Below are positions 12,395 through 23,459 of a stretch of DNA of 64,000 nucleotides, one piece after another. Each line of letters begins with the position of its first letter. Positions within the stretch are counted from its first letter, which is position 1. Made by a program: the position numbers and the translations under genes. The notes below the pieces were generated by a model. The model did no database searches. It was not told the origin of the DNA and saw only the letters and a list, made by a program, of their open reading frames with translations. The stretch spans positions 2,790,001 through 2,854,000 of the forward strand of contig CM038463.1 in NCBI GenBank assembly GCA_021464415.1, given 5' to 3'. The DNA is from Lonicera japonica. Lineage: Eukaryota > Streptophyta > Magnoliopsida > Dipsacales > Caprifoliaceae.

Positions 12395-13507
12395 ATGGGT
12401 GCTAAATGCATTTAGCACCTTCTAGTTCCCCTATCACATGACAACAATTCAGAGCGTGCTAAATTCATTTATCACCCTCTGTCACATGACAACAATCGAC
12501 CTTCTGGTTCCCCTGTCATATGACAACAAATCATAAGGTGTTAAATGCATTTAGCACCCCTTGTCACATGACAACAATTGACCTTCTGGTTCTCTTGTCA
12601 CATGATAATAAGCCAAAACGTGCTAAATGAATTTAGCACCCCCTGTCACATGACAACAGTCCAAAAGGTGCTAAATGCGTTTAGTACTCCTTGTGAGGAT
12701 AGTTTATAATAATCCAGAAGGTGCTAAATGCATTTAGCATCATCTGTCAACACACTTGACAACAAACCAGAAAGTGTTAAATGCATTTAACACCTTTTGT
12801 TTGATTATGTTTTGTTCATTTTTAGAGTTAAATGATTTTTAGCACCATTCAACTTATGGACAATTGGTGTTAAATCTATGTTTTGCATCATGTAAATATT
12901 TATGTTTTGTGTTGATTTTGAAATTAAAAACACATTTCTACATATAGTTACGTTTTTCATGTGTTTTAAACCTTTTTTCTTATGCATTTTTATGTTCATT
13001 TGTTCAACTGTGTTCATTTATTCAAATTTGTACGTAGATTTTATTGAACATTCTAGTTTTGTAGCATTTTATGTGTAGCATTGGATGGGTGTTAAATGTA
13101 TTTAGCACCTTATAGATCCCCTGTAAACACAGTTGACAACAAACCAGAAGGTCCTAAATGCATTTAGCACCTCCTGTCAACACAATTGACAAACAAACTA
13201 GAAGATGCTAAATGAATTTATCACCCGCTATAAGCACAGTTGACAATAAACCAGAATATGCTAAATGCATTTAGCACCCCTTGTTAGCACAATTGACAAA
13301 CAAATCAGAAGGTGCTAAATGCATTTATCACCCCCTATCAGCACACTTGACAACAAACCAGAAGGTGCCAAATGCATTTAGCAACCCCTTTCAGCACATT
13401 TGACAAACAAACTAAAATGTGCTAAATGCATTTAGCACCCCCTCTCAGCACCATGTAAATAGTTACTATTTTCTATAGAAATGGTGCTAAAACAGATTTA
13501 GCACCTT
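12395..13507. repeat. palindromic motif array 1 (about 15 cores)
   Basis: About 15 copies of an inverted repeat with arms GGTGCTAAA and TTTAGCACC around TGCA, so the best copies are perfect 22-bp palindromes. Between cores lies a spacer such as CAGCACACTTGACAACAAAC, giving a 53-bp period in the best-ordered part (13257-13440). The array sits upstream of the Ulp1-type gene. A larger unit is also duplicated: 12211-12406 and 12903-13095 are near-identical and both lead into a motif block, so the organisation is higher-order with a step of about 690 bp. Confidence 0.93.
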
Positions 13508-14544
13508 AACATGTATCATTGTATGTGTGCTAACTAGAAATATGTGTATATTTGTTTTATAATGCCCTAGATAACAATGGTAATGAAGATTTATATCAAT
13601 TGTGTTGAAGGGACAATGAATACTAGTATTTTAGGCAGATTTGTTGATGAAAAAGGTTTTTCTTCGAATAGGAAAAGAAAGGAGAATGTATCTAAAAATA
13701 AGACAAAACAATTTAAACCTGTGAAGAAATGTGGAAATAAAGTAGGGAGTGTTGCAAAATCTCCAGTAAAAGAAGTATCTAGACCAACTGTGTTTATATG
13801 TAACCTCGCAGTCGTTGTTAAGGAAATTAGTAGGTTGAAGAATCGTGGTGACATTAAAGATTGTCACATTGAAGCTATGATGAAAAGACCATTTGGTGCT
13901 ATGTTTAAGACAATTTTCGATGATAAAATCATTACATATCATATTGGAATGATTGGCCAAGTAAGCAAGAAAATTATTTCTGCATATTCGGAGAAGGATG
14001 ATGCATTTTTTATTGTCAAGGAAGTAGTGAAGTTTACCCCTGATGACATTTCTGTTACATTTGGACTGCCGAAGCACCGGAGTAAGAATATTTCGCGGTC
14101 AGCCGAATCTGTGTGCACTTCGAAATTTATACAGAGGTGATTCAGATGTGAGTCGTCATTGAAAGTTTGAAGTGTTCTAGCTGCTGTATAGAGCACGGTG
14201 TTAGAAGATGGCGCTGAGGAGGATTTTGCACGGTGCCTTATCCTCTACATGTTAGCAACTATTTTTTTGCTAACTCAAACAGGGCACTTGGTTTAAGTTT
14301 TGTACCCTGTGTTGAAGATTTGGAGAAGATAGCTGATTTACAGTGGGCTATCATTATACATGATCATTTAATGAGAATGGTGAAGAAAAATTACAAAGAT
14401 CCCATCCGGACCCCCAGGTGTGTTGTTTAATTGCTTGTAAGTTTCTTAATTTTTATTTGCTGTTTTTAATTATATTTATTAGCTCAGTTTTGTGATTAAT
14501 TATTCTATGTTTGTGATATTGTTGCATCTTAAGTTTAGTTATAT

Positions 14545-14905
14545 GTATGCTAAAAGCGTTTAGCACCCAGCCAGTGTGCACATATTGGGGTGCTAAATGC
14601 TTTTAGCACCATTGCAGTCACTATTTTGTAAATCTGTAGACATACCGGGGTGCTAAAAGCGTTTAACACCCAATCAATGTCAACATACTAGTGTTCTAAA
14701 TGCTTTTTAACCCATTGATGTGACCACATCTAGGGTGTTAAAAGGCTTTTAGCATCCAGTTACTGTTCTAAACGCTTTTAGCACCATTGTGTAAAACTAT
14801 GAACATACTGGGGTGCTAAACTCTTTTACCACCATTTGCATTCATGAAAGTGTGAGGTGTAGATAATGGGGTGCTAAAGAGGTTTTAACACCATTTGATT
14901 TAGTT
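14545..14905. repeat. palindromic motif array 2, in a Ulp1 intron
   Basis: Six to nine cores of the type GGTGCTAAATGCTTTTAGCA or GTGCTAAAAGCGTTTAGCAC, with spacers containing ATTGCAGTCAC and GTAGACATACCGGGG. Spacing is about 59 bp, different from array 1. The same spacer subtype recurs only in array 6, inside the transposase gene. Confidence 0.88.
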
Positions 14906-16139
14906 ATTCTTTCAGGCACAAAACTGTACTAAATCATTGTTTGCATTTATGTTATAATACTCATCATTTTCTATAATTGCAGTATTGGTTTTGTGAACAC
15001 TACAAAGGTGTTTAACCCTGTGATGGGCACAGTGATGATACGCCTAGATTCGTTAGATGGAACATAAATATTTTGAGGCACATGTTGTTTGAATTTGAAC
15101 TAGCACATTTGGATGCATCGAAGGTAATGAAAATATTTTTTTTATATGATCTTATGATTAATTTATCATTTTTTTAACATTCTTTTTCTTTTATAATCTA
15201 GGTATCCAAAGAAATCTGTAACATTTCTGCCGACGATGAAGTATTCTTGAGTCCGCCTTATGCGAATAAGGCAAGTAAGGATGTGAAGGCCATATAGTGG
15301 CACAAACCAGAGCCAGAAGTGGTGAAGGAAAATGGTGGGCAAGGTGATGATAAAGACAATGAAATAAAAGCTTTAAAAAATAGGGTTGCGGAGCTCGAAT
15401 TAATGATTAAACTTAGCAAACGCAAAAAGCTTATTGATCCGAAGTTTGTTTTTTGTGACAAACCGGAGGAAGACGACCCCGATTCATATGTTAACCTTAT
15501 CTGTTCTAGTGTTCGGGGAGATTTCCAATTTGAGACACCGTCGAAAGAAGAAAATATAAGGGAGGAGAATAAAGGTGAAGAAAAAAAGGTGAGATCAATT
15601 ATAATAAGGCTTAAAGAAAAATTAAGGAAGGCTAAGGTGAATAGTAATTATGAGTATTACTATTTGAAGAGGAAGTCAGAAAATGTGAAGGAAAGAGAAA
15701 AGAAGGATAAAGAAAACAAGAATAAGAAGAGGAAGAAGAAGAAGAAGAAGAAAGGAGGTGAATAAAAAGAGGATGTGGTAGTGGAGAAGGATGGGGCAAA
15801 TGATGTTGGGATGGATATTGAAGGGGAAGAAAAGAAGGAGGGTGATTTCTCAACATTTGATTTGAATATTGATTTGAGTCGGGAATCGACAAAGGAAAAT
15901 GATTCCCTGAAGGAAGGAAGCTGAACAAGATGCACCTGCATTGGTTGAAGAATGAGTCATCGATGTTGATGACTTCCCAACTCCGAATGATGAAGTTGTG
16001 GGAAAATCTACCGCCATCTAGAATGAAAGATAGATTTGGCTTTCTAAATACAAATGAAAGGGAGGTTGTTCATAGGTTTTTCAAGAAAGCAAATAAATCA
16101 TATGTATTATTTTTAATTTCATTGTATTTTGTTTTCTAT

Positions 16140-16500
16140 TGGTGCTAAAACACTTTTAGCACCATCCCAGTGCTAGAAAATTGGTGCTAAACCAGTTTAG
16201 CACCACCTGTCATGTGTGATGAGACAAAGCAAAAGGTGCTAAATGCATTTAACACCTTTTCAGCACACATCACAACAAACCAGAATGAGCTAAATGCATT
16301 TAGCACCCCCTGTCAATCCTGTCAGCACATATCACAATAAACCAGAAAGTGCTAAATGCATTTAGCACTTTCTGTTTGATTATCTTTTGTTCACTTTTGG
16401 AGCTAAATGACTTTTAGCAACTTGAATTTCATTGATCTTTGTTTTTTATTGGTGTTAAAACCTTTTAGCGCCATCTAAGTTATGGATAATTGGTGCTAAA
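16140..16500. repeat. palindromic motif array 3, in a Ulp1 intron
   Basis: About seven cores, including GGTGCTAAACCAGTTTAGCA and GGTGCTAAATGCATTTAACA, with CAGCACACATCACAACAAAC spacers. An isolated core, GTGCTAAATCAGTTTAGCAC, lies further on near 17557 in another intron of the same gene. Confidence 0.88.
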
Positions 16501-18363
16501 TTTATGTTTGCAACATTTAAATATTTACTCTGTTCAGGACAATAGGTGTATATCTGTTTTAAAACCTTTTAATTTACTTTTACACTGTTGTGCTGGATCT
16601 TTTATTTGTACTTTTATTGGTATAGCAGCATGGCTTGAAGAAGTTATAATACGTCAATTTTCATATCTGGCTACCTTATTTAAGATTTGATGTGTAAGCA
16701 CTTTGTTGATGGGCATGTATTATTATAAAAACTTTAAACTTATGATTTGTCTCTTTATATAAGTGATAAAATTATATTTACTTGTTGTATAAATCTAAGA
16801 GTATTTTTACTAACTCTGCTTTATATGAATATAGATCATTGATTGGTATGTGCAATACATATCAAAGGATCTGCAAAAAAGAAATAGTGTTATTTTTTCT
16901 TTTTTTGCTTGGGTAATACTTTTTCTTACATATTATGTAATTTTGAATGGTTTTTAGTATTGTATTAGATGCTAAATAAAAAAAATAAAAATAAAATAAT
17001 ATGCAACAAGGTATACGGGATGGAATTGAAATCTTTACTAAGGATTTTCTTGAGGATGTCATAATGAAAATGCATGTGGAAATGAAAAATCTTATGTTTC
17101 CTATGAACCATGGCAGGTCTCTTGGTGATAGTGGTGGGTATCAATGGACGCTTCTTGTTTTCAATTTACCATGTTTACGTTGGACTAATTACAATACTAT
17201 GTTGCCAAGAAGAAGGACAAAACAATCAAAGAAATCAGATAATCACTATTATGAGGAGGCCCTACAGATGGTATTTTTTTGAAAACTTTTCATTACTCTT
17301 AGTGTTCACAGTAATGATTATAATATTATTTTTTACTTAATTTATGTAGAACAAATATATAATGAAGCTTCTGAAGGCTCGGGGTGATTTGAAACTCAAG
17401 GATATGAAGGTGATTAAGGCGGAGTCGTACAATAAGGAGAAGAGTAAGTACTTTACAATCTTAAAAAAATCACTTTTTGTTTTTGTGTTGGACAATTGGA
17501 TCTAAACCTGTGTTTAACATCATGTAATTATTTATTCTATATCATTGATAATTCGTGCTAAATCAGTTTAGCACCTTCAAGATAGGTAATATATATGTGT
17601 ATATAGGTGATGAAACTGTTTAGCGTCTTCAAAGATTGATAATATTTTTTTGATAAATGGTTCTATAACATTATTAACTCCTTGAACTTTACATGTTATC
17701 TATTTTGATATTTATTATAAAAGTTGTTTATCACCTTGAACTTATCAATTTTTTGCTGGTCTAGTGCTTTTAAACTTATTTTAGTATCATGATTTTAGAA
17801 AACTTGAAGATGATTGTTTCTCTGTTTTTATGTGGTTTACAGTCCTGATTGTTGACTATTTGTCTGTGAATTTATTAAAAGAATTCTTCGTGCTGAAGAA
17901 ATTTTGAAAGCTATGGATATAACATTGATGCAGATGAAGTGTGCGAAAATTACTTATCTGTTGCTGTCTGATAAGAATCATGGTTGGGAACTTAAAATAG
18001 AAACATTTCCAAAGGAACTTTCTAACGAGGGAGTTGATGATAAAGTTTTTGATAAAGGCGGTGGTGCTGATGATAGTTTTAATTCAATTATTGATGATGT
18101 TATAACATTTGTAGTGGAAAATGCAGAAGAATTTGATGATTAGTTATTTTTGTAAGTAAGTTTGTAATCATATCTGTGAATATCCATATATATACTAGAA
18201 AATGTGGAAGAATTTGATGACTAGCAATTTTTGTAACGATAGTTGTTAGTTTTTGTTCTCAATAAAGTCTTTTTTTAGCACTACTTGTTTAATATATTTA
18301 AAGTCTATTAACATTACCTATCAGCACATATCACAAAAAAAAAAAAAAATTAGAAAGTGCTAA

Positions 18364-19415
18364 GGGTGCGTTTGATTGCGAGCATTGAATTTGCATGGAA
18401 AGAAAATAAGTTCCAGGCAATTGAATTGCCTAGAATTGAGTTGTATGGAAAATGTCAATTAAATGTGTTTGATTGCCTTAATTTTCTACCTGGAAAATAG
18501 TGTACTTTTCCATCTTTTGGTGTTTGATAGACATTATTTTATATGGTAATTGTAACTTTTTCCAACTTTTGTTGTTTGATAGCTATTTTTTTCCATGGAA
18601 CTTGTATCTTTTTTACATGGAATTTAAGATATGTTTTTAAAAAAATGTGTTTTTTTCATTTGTTTCGTTTCTTTTGATATTGGAGTGGAATAAAAAAAAT
18701 GTGAAACAAGTTTTTTAAAAACAGTCCTTTTTTTTACTTCATCGAAAAACAGTTTTTTTTTAACAATTTTACTTCATGAAAAAACAGTTTTTTTTTTTAC
18801 AATTTCACTTCATCAAAAAACAGTATTTTGATTTTTGAACAATTTTATTTCATCGAAAAACAGTTTTTTTTATTTTGAACAATTTTACTTCATCGAAAAA
18901 CAGTTTTTTTATTTTGAACAATTTTACTTCATCGAAAAACTGTTTTTTTTTTTTTTACAATTTTACTTCATCAAAAAACAGTATTTTGATTTTTGAACAA
19001 TTTTACTTCATCGAAAAACAATTTTTTTGAAAACAGTTTTTTTTTTTTTTTTAACAATTTTACTTCATCAAAAAAACAGTTTTTTTTTTGAACAACTTTA
19101 CTTCATTGAAAAACAGTTTTTTTTAAAACAGTTTTTTTTGACAATTTTACTTCATTTTTAAAACAATTTTTTTTCTAGCTTTAAACAAATTTACATCAAG
19201 CCTTAAAAAGTAGAAGTTGCCTGGAAAATTAAAACCAGCCCCCCCCCCCCCCCCAAAGAAAATATTTTCCAACTTTACAAGGAAAATAAGCCCAAAAGTA
19301 GAACAAGTGGGAGTTTGACTCCATGAAAAATATTTGCAATCAAACAACACAAAAGTGGGAATTTGGGTGAAAAAGCCATATTTTCCATGAAAAATATGAC
19401 CTATCAAACACACCC
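18364..19415. mobile_element. Harbinger-like non-autonomous element
   Basis: A 1052-bp element with terminal inverted repeats GGGTGCGTTTGAT and, at the right, ATCAAACACACCC (one mismatch in 13). It is flanked by TAA at 18361-18363 and 19416-19418, the 3-bp duplication typical of PIF/Harbinger. It encodes no protein. It landed inside a palindromic core of the MULE array: the left flank ends in GTGC before TAA and the right flank continues ATGCATTTAGCACC after TAA, so the original site can be read directly. Confidence 0.85.
18690..19165. repeat. T-rich tandem repeat inside the Harbinger-like element
   Basis: About ten irregular copies of a unit of roughly 40-50 bp built from ATTTTACTTCATCGAAAAAC followed by AGTTTTTTTT and GAACA. 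Unit length varies with the T runs. A run of about 17 C residues follows at 19241-19256. Confidence 0.82.
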
Positions 19416-20830
19416 TAAATGCATTTAGCACCCCATGTTAGCACACTTGACAAAAAATCAGAATGTGCTAAATGCATTTAGCACCCCCTCTCAGCACACT
19501 TTGTCATAAACCAGAAAGTGCTAAATGCATTTAACACCCCCTGTCAGCACACTTGACAACAAACCAGTAGGTATTAAATTCATTTAGCACCCCTTATCAG
19601 CACACATCATAAAAAACCATAAGGTGCTAAGAAGGAATCAGATAGTGCTAAAAACCATTTAGCACCACCTTTTTAACATAAAAAAATCATATTGATGGTG
19701 CTAAAAGCCATTTAGCACCATGAACACACATGAAAAAGTATTCTGATGGTGCTAAAAGTCATTTAGCACCATCTTCCAAACATAAAAACCCATGTTGATG
19801 GTGCTAAAAGCCATTTAGCACCAGATTTCAACACACTGTAAAAAGTAATTAAATGGCGGTATTACAATTTTAACACCTTTTTGTTGTTTTCTGATAAGAG
19901 TCATAGTTGGAAACCTGAAATAAAAATAGTTCCCAAGGAACTTGCGGACGATGGAGCTGATGATACAGTTTTCGATAAAGGCGGTGGTGCTGGTGATAGT
20001 TTTAATTCAATTATTGATGACGCTATAACATTTGTAGTGAAAAATACAAAAGAATTTGATGATTAGTTATTTTTGTAAGTATATTTGTAATCATATCTAT
20101 GAATATCCATATATATTGGAAAATTTGGAAGAATTTGATGATTAGTGACTTTTGTAAACATAGTTCTTAGATTTTCTTCTCATTAAAAGTCTTTTTTTAG
20201 CACCATTTGTTTTAATCTGTCACATATAAAAACTTTGTTTAATATGTTGAAAGTCTATTAGCATCACCTGTCAGCACACATGACAACAAAGCAGAAGGTG
20301 CTAAATGCTTTTATCATTCACTGTCAGCACACATGACAATAAAGCAGAAGGTGTTAAATGCATTTAGCACCCTATGTCAGCACACGTCACAAAAAACCAA
20401 AAGGTGCAAAATGCATTTAGCATCCCCTGTCAGTACACTTGACAAAAACCAAAATGTGCTAAATGAATTTAGCACCCCCTGTCAACACACATCAGAACAA
20501 ACCAGAAGGTGCTAAATACATTCAACACCGCCTGTTAGCACACTTGACAAATAAATCAGAAAGTGCTAAATGCATTTATCACCCCTTGTCAGCACACATC
20601 ACAAAAAAAAATCAGAAAGTGCTAAGAAGGAATCTGATGGTGCTAAAAGCCATTAATCACCACCTTTTAAACATAAAAAACTATGTTGATGGTAGTAAAA
20701 GCTATTTAGCACCATGAACACACATAAACAAGTATTCTGATGGTGCTAAAAGCCATTTAACACTAGATGACAACACACTATAAAAAATAATTAAATTGTG
20801 GTATTTCAATTTTAGCACCTTTTCGAGAAT
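19416..20830. repeat. palindromic motif arrays 4 and 5
   Basis: Two blocks of the palindromic motif surround the duplicated Ulp1 tail. Block 19416-19880 has about nine cores, passing from the TGCA-centred form with CAGCACACTTGACAA spacers to an AGCCA-centred form with AACATAAAAA spacers. Block 20255-20822 has about eleven cores in the same order. The order of subtypes is repeated, so the whole stretch (gene tail plus array) appears to have been duplicated as a unit. Confidence 0.88.
19881..20190 (+). pseudogene. duplicated 3' end of the Ulp1-type gene
   Basis: This repeats the last exon and 3' flank of the Ulp1-type gene at about 17960-18270. Both encode VFDKGGGA followed by DSFNSIIDD and end in KEFDD or EEFDD before TAG. 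Both 3' flanks continue with TTAGTTATTTTTGTAAGTA and, later, CTTTTTTTAGCACCA. There is no upstream protease domain, so this copy cannot encode an enzyme. Confidence 0.85.
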
Positions 20831-20862
20831 TTTTTTTTGGAATTATACAGAATATTCACTAT

Positions 20863-21687
20863 TAATGGTGCGGATTACTTGTGTGGTCTACCCCACCGGC
20901 CTCGGGCTGACACGTGGCCGCCCAACAGCCTTGCCGCCGAGCTCATTGCTGGATAAGGAGCTCGGAGAAGACCTACCATGTCCTCGTGAGGGAAATAGAT
21001 TCCTTACCTAAGGATCGATTTCGAACTATGTATTGCAAAACGCGAGCTACTAAGCCCTCTTTCGACGAGCTCGGAGATTCTCTCTCTCTTTCGTCATCTA
21101 ACCACTCTGCCAGAGTGGGTGGCAAGGGCATGGGCGACTGTTACCTGCTCTACAGAGAGCATAAAATTTCTTTTACCTTTATTAAATGCACACCCACTGC
21201 ATTTAATGCACCGAAATTCACGGAGAAGAAAGGTTAGAGTTGGTACTGATACAGGCATGGCTCCAGGCTCATTCTGAAGACCCTAGCCGCACATTTTGTC
21301 CAATGATATATATACCAGGGGCATTTACCCCCCTCAACCACCAAGAAAACGGAGAGAGACAGTTCACAACCGAGCTCATCTTTTAAAAATTAGACTAGCA
21401 TCAACTTAGCTTCCCAATCCTACTGTAATATCAAGAAAGTGGAGCGATAAGAGAGACCTTTGCGAGTTTGTATACTTGTGAATCTATTATTAATACGAGG
21501 CAAACTGAGCTCCGATCTCCACTTCATATGGGAGGATTAACCCGTATCTCCATAAGAGGCCAACCTCCTCTATAAATCATTGACTTTCTTAAATTCAACA
21601 TTTTTCCTCTTTACTACTCCAATCATTCGTCATTATTGAATTAACTGCGTGGCACTGAAAACAACTTTCTAGTTTTTAGCACCAACA
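20863..21687 (+). repeat. 5' LTR of the Tat element
   Basis: It starts TAATGGTGC (the 3' copy keeps TGATGGTGC, so the canonical TG is mutated here) and ends ACCAACA. A CCAAT-like box and TATA-like GATATATATACC near 21305-21317 mark the probable U3 promoter. Confidence 0.95.
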
Positions 21688-21690
21688 GTT

Positions 21691-21708
21691 TGGCGCCGTC
21701 TGTGGGAA
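21691..21708 (+). other. primer-binding site of the Tat element
   Basis: TGGCGCCGTCTGTGGGAA lies 3 bp after the 5' LTR. TGGCGCC is complementary to a tRNA acceptor end finishing in GGCGCCA, the form commonly seen in plant Ty3/gypsy elements. The exact tRNA was not determined. Confidence 0.82.
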
Positions 21709-21777
21709 AGAATAGTGTTTTTCTACCAAAGTCACGTACCTTTCTTAAAAACCGCATAACCATCTAAGAATTTCGCT

Positions 21778-23080
21778 ATGTCTTCAAGACAAACTCAGCT
21801 AGACCCTGTATTGGCTCTACTAGAACGGCAAGCTGTCCTTCAAATCGGAATCGATAGACTCCTAGGCCAAAGGCAAAGTCCCCAAGACAGCACCAGGAGC
21901 AGGTTATCTTCAGCCTCTGTGTCTGTTGCAGTTCGCCCGATCCCTCCACAAGTCCCGATCAGAGAAATACTGGGGGACCGTGGTAGAGGACTCGAGGAGA
22001 ACCGCGTCAGACCTGACGAGCTCGAGTCCCGCCACTCCAGCTCCAAAAGGGGGACCTCGTACGAAAAAATTCCAGCTTCACTCCCTCCCATACCAATAAG
22101 GGACCCACAAATCAATATTGTGATTCGTCAAAGATGCTCGGATGAGTTTTCGCAACACTGGGGGCCGAGTGTCGGGCTACCTCTACCTCCGTCAGGAAGA
22201 ATGACAGGGCGTGAGGCAGAGGCCAGACCCAGAGGGTCCGTTTTTGATAAGATCTCTCATAAAGAATCAGTCGAGGAGGTCGAAAGAAGACTGATGACCA
22301 AAATAGAGGCCCAAATGGCAAAAATGATAAAGACTGTGGGTCACATGGCAGGGAGCTCAGCGGCAGCTCTGGTAAGGGACGCTAGATCCCCATTCCCTAA
22401 CTGCATTCAAAATTGCTCCGTCCCAAAGAAATTTAGGCTCCCGGCATTGAAATCATACGATTGAACCACTGACTCTGTGGATCACTGGCAGCAGTACGAA
22501 AACATGACGGGGCTCTAGAACGTCCCGAACGGTGTGGTGTGTAGGGCCTTCGTCACCACTTTAAAGGGGGCAGCCAGGACATGGTGCAACAGTCTACTGC
22601 CAGGGTCGATCTCGAGCTCTCAGGAGCTCGGCACCAAGTTCGTCTCACACTTCATGGAAACCAAGCAGCAGTCCAAAACCTCAACTCACCTATTCACCAT
22701 AAAACAGGGGCCCACCGAAAGCCTGAAAGAGTACGCTTGTCGTTTTAACCAAGAGAGTCTCATAGTCACCGACTTAAACGAAGGAGTGGCGGTGGCAGCC
22801 TTCATGGAGGGGGTAACCTCCCCATACTGCCTTATGACGTTAGCAAGAATGGCACCAAAGATAATGTCAGAGCTTCTAGATGAGGTCAACAAATAGGTCG
22901 GGATTGAGGAGACTTTGCAAGGCAGAAACCTGGCGGGTCTGTCAGCCCTCATATCCTCTTCCAAGCATCAAAGGAGGAACAAGCCCTCCCCGCAGCCAGG
23001 AGAAAGAAGGCAAGAGGAGTAAAAAAGAAGCAGACAAAACCAAACCAAAGGACGACAGGGCACGCCAATAGTTCACTCCA
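21778..23080 (+). pseudogene. gag of the Tat element, with stops
   Basis: The structural (capsid) gene. The first open part (21778-22461, 228 residues) is the poorly conserved N-terminal region. After a TGA, the retrotransposon gag domain follows with TLKGAARTWCNSLLPGSI and QGPTESLKEYACRFNQE (22534-22893). A Lys/Arg-rich stretch ends near 23070. A CCHC-like motif, YCRYHKDHGHETDSCW, lies further on near 23180-23235. In-frame stops at 22462, near 22515 and at 22894 break the frame. Confidence 0.85.
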
Positions 23081-23459
23081 CAAACATCCCCCCTAGGTGA
23101 AGTCTACGCCCAGCTAGACCCAGGGCAAATCTCAGAAGCTCGAAAAATAAGAACGCCTGAGGAAAAATGAGATACCACCAAGTACTGCCGGTACCATAAG
23201 GACCACGGCCACGAGACCGATAGCTGTTGGAAGTGGAAAGGATAAATTAAGAAGCTCATTCAGAGAGGGCAGCTCAAGCAGTACGTTGACAAAAAGAAAG
23301 GGGTTCCTCCCGATACCAAGGGAAAGGCCACGGAAAACGAGATCTTTATGATTGAGGGAGGTTCCTCTTACTCCGAAAATTACAATCGATCAAGAAAGGC
23401 CTACATCAGGCAGGCCAGAACCTCGAGCTTGGAAGCAGAATGCTTCGAATTTTGACCTG

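Larger units (their letters stand above)
13577..18143 (+). pseudogene. Ulp1-type (C48) cysteine protease gene of the MULE, decayed
   Basis: Plant MULEs often carry a gene joining a plant-specific N-terminal domain to a Ulp1 (SUMO-protease-like) fold. The N-terminal part (13577-14417) has RPFGAMFKTIF and VKFTPDDISVTFGLP. Further exons lie at about 14983-15123, 15202-16100 (Lys/Glu-rich, with a coiled-coil-like stretch), 16835-16912 (IDWYVQYISKDLQKR), 17001-17271, 17350-17443 and 17843-18143. Decay is clear. A frame break occurs near 14140 and stops interrupt 14983-15123. The expected catalytic His (family form HWTLL) reads QWTLL, the expected Asp after the Trp reads Asn (WTNYN), and the codon after the catalytic Cys (family form DCG) is TGA. 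All three active-site landmarks are therefore altered or followed by a stop. Exon edges are approximate. Introns contain the palindromic motifs. Confidence 0.82.

Noticed and set aside
12395..13507. CRISPR-like regular repeat spacing
   Set aside because: Repeats are palindromic but variable, spacers are themselves repeats of each other, there are no cas genes and the genome is a plant.
13591..14196. Three - strand ORFs of 85-148 codons
   Set aside because: Shadows of the sense Ulp1-type N-terminal region, with no domain of their own.
15632..15941. Ser-rich antisense ORFs
   Set aside because: They mirror the Lys/Glu-rich AAG/GAA-repeat part of the Ulp1-type gene.
20333..20717. 60- and 84-codon ORFs in the motif array
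   Set aside because: They are repeat translation of the palindromic array.
21681..21687. Similarity of the Tat LTR end (TTTTTAGCACC) to the MULE motif arm
   Set aside because: Only one arm is present, it lies in both LTRs and is part of the LTR itself. The target duplication ACTAT shows it did not come from the array, so I treat it as coincidence.
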